This document shows positions 5,108-6,103 of a stretch of 6,103 nucleotides of DNA, one piece after another. The position numbers were made by a program, and so were the translations under genes. Within the stretch, counting starts at the first letter, position 1. Every line of letters begins with the position of its first letter. The notes below the pieces were generated by a model that saw nothing but the letters and a program-made list of their open reading frames with translations, was not told the DNA's origin and searched no databases. The stretch is from Candidatus Faecivivens stercorigallinarum. GTDB lineage: Bacteria > Bacillota > Clostridia > Oscillospirales > Ruminococcaceae. The stretch lies in assembly GCA_018715465.1 (NCBI GenBank), contig DVLN01000199.1, positions 1-6,103 of the forward strand. Direction: 5' to 3'.

Positions 5108-5881
5108 ATGACAACGGTAGGCGATATCCGCCGTCTGCTTGATCAGATGGCACCGTTTGATAGCTGCGAGAGTTTTGATAATGTGGGTATACTGATCGGA
5201 GGAGAGGATCTGCCGGTCAGCCGCTGTCTGGTCACACTGGACGTAACCCGCGAGACGGTGGAAGAAGCAGAGCAAAAGGGATGTGAAATGATTTTGTCCC
5301 ATCATCCGGTGATCTTCCATCCGATGAAACGGATTCCGTTTGATTCGGTGCAGGGGATGCTGCTTGCGAAAGGGATTGCTGTGCTGTCGGCACATACCAA
5401 CTTTGATAAAGCGCTGGGCGGGTTAAATGAATCACTTTCCCGGCTGCTGAGGCTGGAGAATTTTACTCCTTTGCCGGAGGACGGGTGTGCTGCAACTGCA
5501 CTGCTGCCGGGTGGTCCAATGATGATGGACGATGTGGTCAATCTGGTCGCTGAGGCTTTGCAGCTGCAGGGTTTGCGTTTTTATGATGCCGGAAAACCGG
5601 TCAGGCAAGTTGTACTCTGCTGTGGAGGCGGCGGGAGCTATGTCCATGAAGCAATCCGGCTTGGGGCAGATCTGGTCATTTCCGGTGACTTCAAGCACGA
5701 TCAGGTTATTGACGCGATGAATGCGGGGATTAGCTGTATTGATGCAGGACATTTTGAGACCGAGCGGCATTTTGTTCCGTTGTGCAGTGAAATGCTGGCG
5801 GAGAAATGCCCGGATGTGCAGTTTGTGATGTCCGAACAGGTACGGCCGGCATTTGTCTATCGGGTTTTTGACCATAGATGA
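5108..5881 (+). CDS. Nif3-like dinuclear metal centre protein (YbgI/YqfO family)
   Basis: This 257-residue protein belongs to the Nif3/DUF34 family, which forms toroidal hexamers with two metal ions per subunit. It is often labelled GTP cyclohydrolase 1 type 2 homologue, but the true cellular role is unsettled. Metal-ligand motifs are intact: His65-His66 in LSHHPVIFHP, His96 and Asp100 in SAHTNFD, and His215 and Glu219 in GHFETE. The N-terminal ESFDNVGILIG (21-31) is also typical. The length matches E. coli YbgI and lacks the PII-like insert found in the longer Bacillus YqfO. It is the second gene of the trmK operon. Translation may be coupled because only 16 bases separate the genes. Family is certain; molecular function is not. 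Confidence 0.93.
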   Translation: MTTVGDIRRLLDQMAPFDSCESFDNVGILIGGEDLPVSRCLVTLDVTRETVEEAEQKGCEMILSHHPVIFHPMKRIPFDSVQGMLLAKGIAVLSAHTNFDKALGGLNESLSRLLRLENFTPLPEDGCAATALLPGGPMMMDDVVNLVAEALQLQGLRFYDAGKPVRQVVLCCGGGGSYVHEAIRLGADLVISGDFKHDQVIDAMNAGISCIDAGHFETERHFVPLCSEMLAEKCPDVQFVMSEQVRPAFVYRVFDHR

Positions 5882-5911
5882 ATAGATAGATATTTGCGCA
5901 TAGAATGTCGG

Positions 5912-5947
5912 ATTTTGGGCAGTTGTCCAAAATGTATCCTGTTTTTT
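5912..5947 (+). terminator. Probable terminator of the trmK-nif3 operon
   Basis: ATTTTGG (5912-5918) pairs with CCAAAAT (5927-5933), extended by a G-U and a C-G pair around the loop AGTT. TTTTTT follows at 5942-5947, eight bases after the stem. That gap is longer than ideal, so efficiency may be modest. GG at 5910-5911 can also pair with CC at 5938-5939 across a four-base bulge, bringing the U-run closer. Confidence 0.6.
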
Positions 5948-5956
5948 GTAAATAAC

Positions 5957-5985
5957 TTGCAAATACTTTCGAAACTTGGTATGAT
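5957..5985 (+). promoter_or_regulatory. Promoter for the gene at the right edge
   Basis: TTGCAA (5957-5962), a 17-base spacer and TATGAT (5980-5985), with TG at 5977-5978 giving an extended -10. The -35 is the same hexamer as in the metA promoter, and the TTGG before the -10 is also shared. Transcription should start near 5991-5993, which is the beginning of the next hairpin. Confidence 0.75.
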
Positions 5986-5988
5986 TAG

Positions 5989-6025
5989 ATACAGGAGGCT
6001 GTACAGCTTCCTGTATTTCTTTTTT
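5989..6025 (+). terminator. Terminator-like hairpin at the predicted transcription start (possible attenuator)
   Basis: ATACAGGAGGCT (5989-6000) pairs with AGCTTCCTGTAT (6005-6016) in a 12 bp stem with one G-U pair and the loop GTAC. The U-rich tail TTTCTTTTTT ends at 6025. This is a textbook intrinsic terminator, but it lies directly after a good promoter and 29 bases before the next start codon. It could be a second stop for the upstream operon, an early attenuator, or a stabilising 5' hairpin. Confidence 0.75.
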
Positions 6026-6054
6026 ATAAACTATGGACAAAGGAGCGTTTAAGT

Positions 6055-6103
6055 ATGTCTGACAAGGCAACCTCTGTCAGTACCGAGAATATCTACCGGC
6101 TGG
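6055..6103 (+). CDS. Partial coding region, 5' end only; possibly a nucleobase permease
   Basis: The ATG at 6055 follows AAAGGAG (6039-6045) with a nine-base spacing. The frame stays open to the window edge, encoding MSDKATSVSTENIYRL and one further base. The right end is cut, so no domain can be seen. The ENIYRL stretch recalls the N-terminus of clostridial uracil/xanthine permeases (NCS2), where similar residues precede the first membrane helix. That is only an impression from 16 residues. The strong promoter and ribosome binding site make it very likely a real gene. Confidence 0.7.
   Translation, partial: MSDKATSVSTENIYRL

Noticed and set aside
5432..6070. 212-codon open frame on the minus strand across nif3 and the following leader
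   Set aside because: It overlaps a certain gene, two terminator-like hairpins and a promoter, and its translation shows no recognisable domain.

Overview
The window looks like chromosomal DNA of a low-to-mid GC Gram-positive anaerobe, most likely a Clostridia/Oscillospirales-type gut bacterium (inference). The basis is purine-rich AGGAGG-type ribosome binding sites before every gene, some TTG starts, sigma-A-type promoters with an extended TGn -10, a Bacillota-style trmK-nif3 pair, a Glu111-type MetA, and a cytoplasmic DUF5060/DUF4038 glycosidase. There is no tRNA, rRNA, CRISPR array, insertion sequence or phage gene.

Layout. (1) 1-191: AT-rich regulatory region with short direct repeats and a good promoter. 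(2) 192-1799 (+): monocistronic intracellular apiosidase-like glycoside hydrolase. (3) 1826-1864: strong hairpin terminator shared by two convergent genes. (4) 1895-2758 (-): orphan lipoprotein, family 3 (amino-acid type) ABC substrate-binding protein. (5) 2759-3095: divergent control region with a near-consensus promoter on each strand and three perfect palindromes between them. (6) 3096-4028 (+): MetA homoserine O-acyltransferase with residues predicting acetyl-CoA use. (7) 4107-4307 (+): 66-residue DUF1858 CxxC protein with its own promoter, followed by a terminator. (8) 4399-5881 (+): trmK (tRNA m1A22 methyltransferase) and a Nif3-like dinuclear-metal protein, 16 bases apart. (9) 5882-6054: a terminator, a promoter, then a second terminator-like hairpin that starts at the predicted transcription start. 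(10) 6055-6103: first 16 codons of a gene cut by the window end.

The genes do not form one pathway. The clearest functional groupings are the trmK-nif3 operon and the divergent substrate-binding protein/metA pair, which may share control because both are tied to amino-acid supply (inference).

I found no clearly new multi-gene system. The most unusual signals are non-coding: a terminator-like hairpin at the +1 of the last promoter, two genes whose starts overlap the stop of a two-codon mini-ORF in the same geometry, a palindrome cluster between divergent promoters, and an intrinsic terminator in front of trmK with no visible promoter after it.
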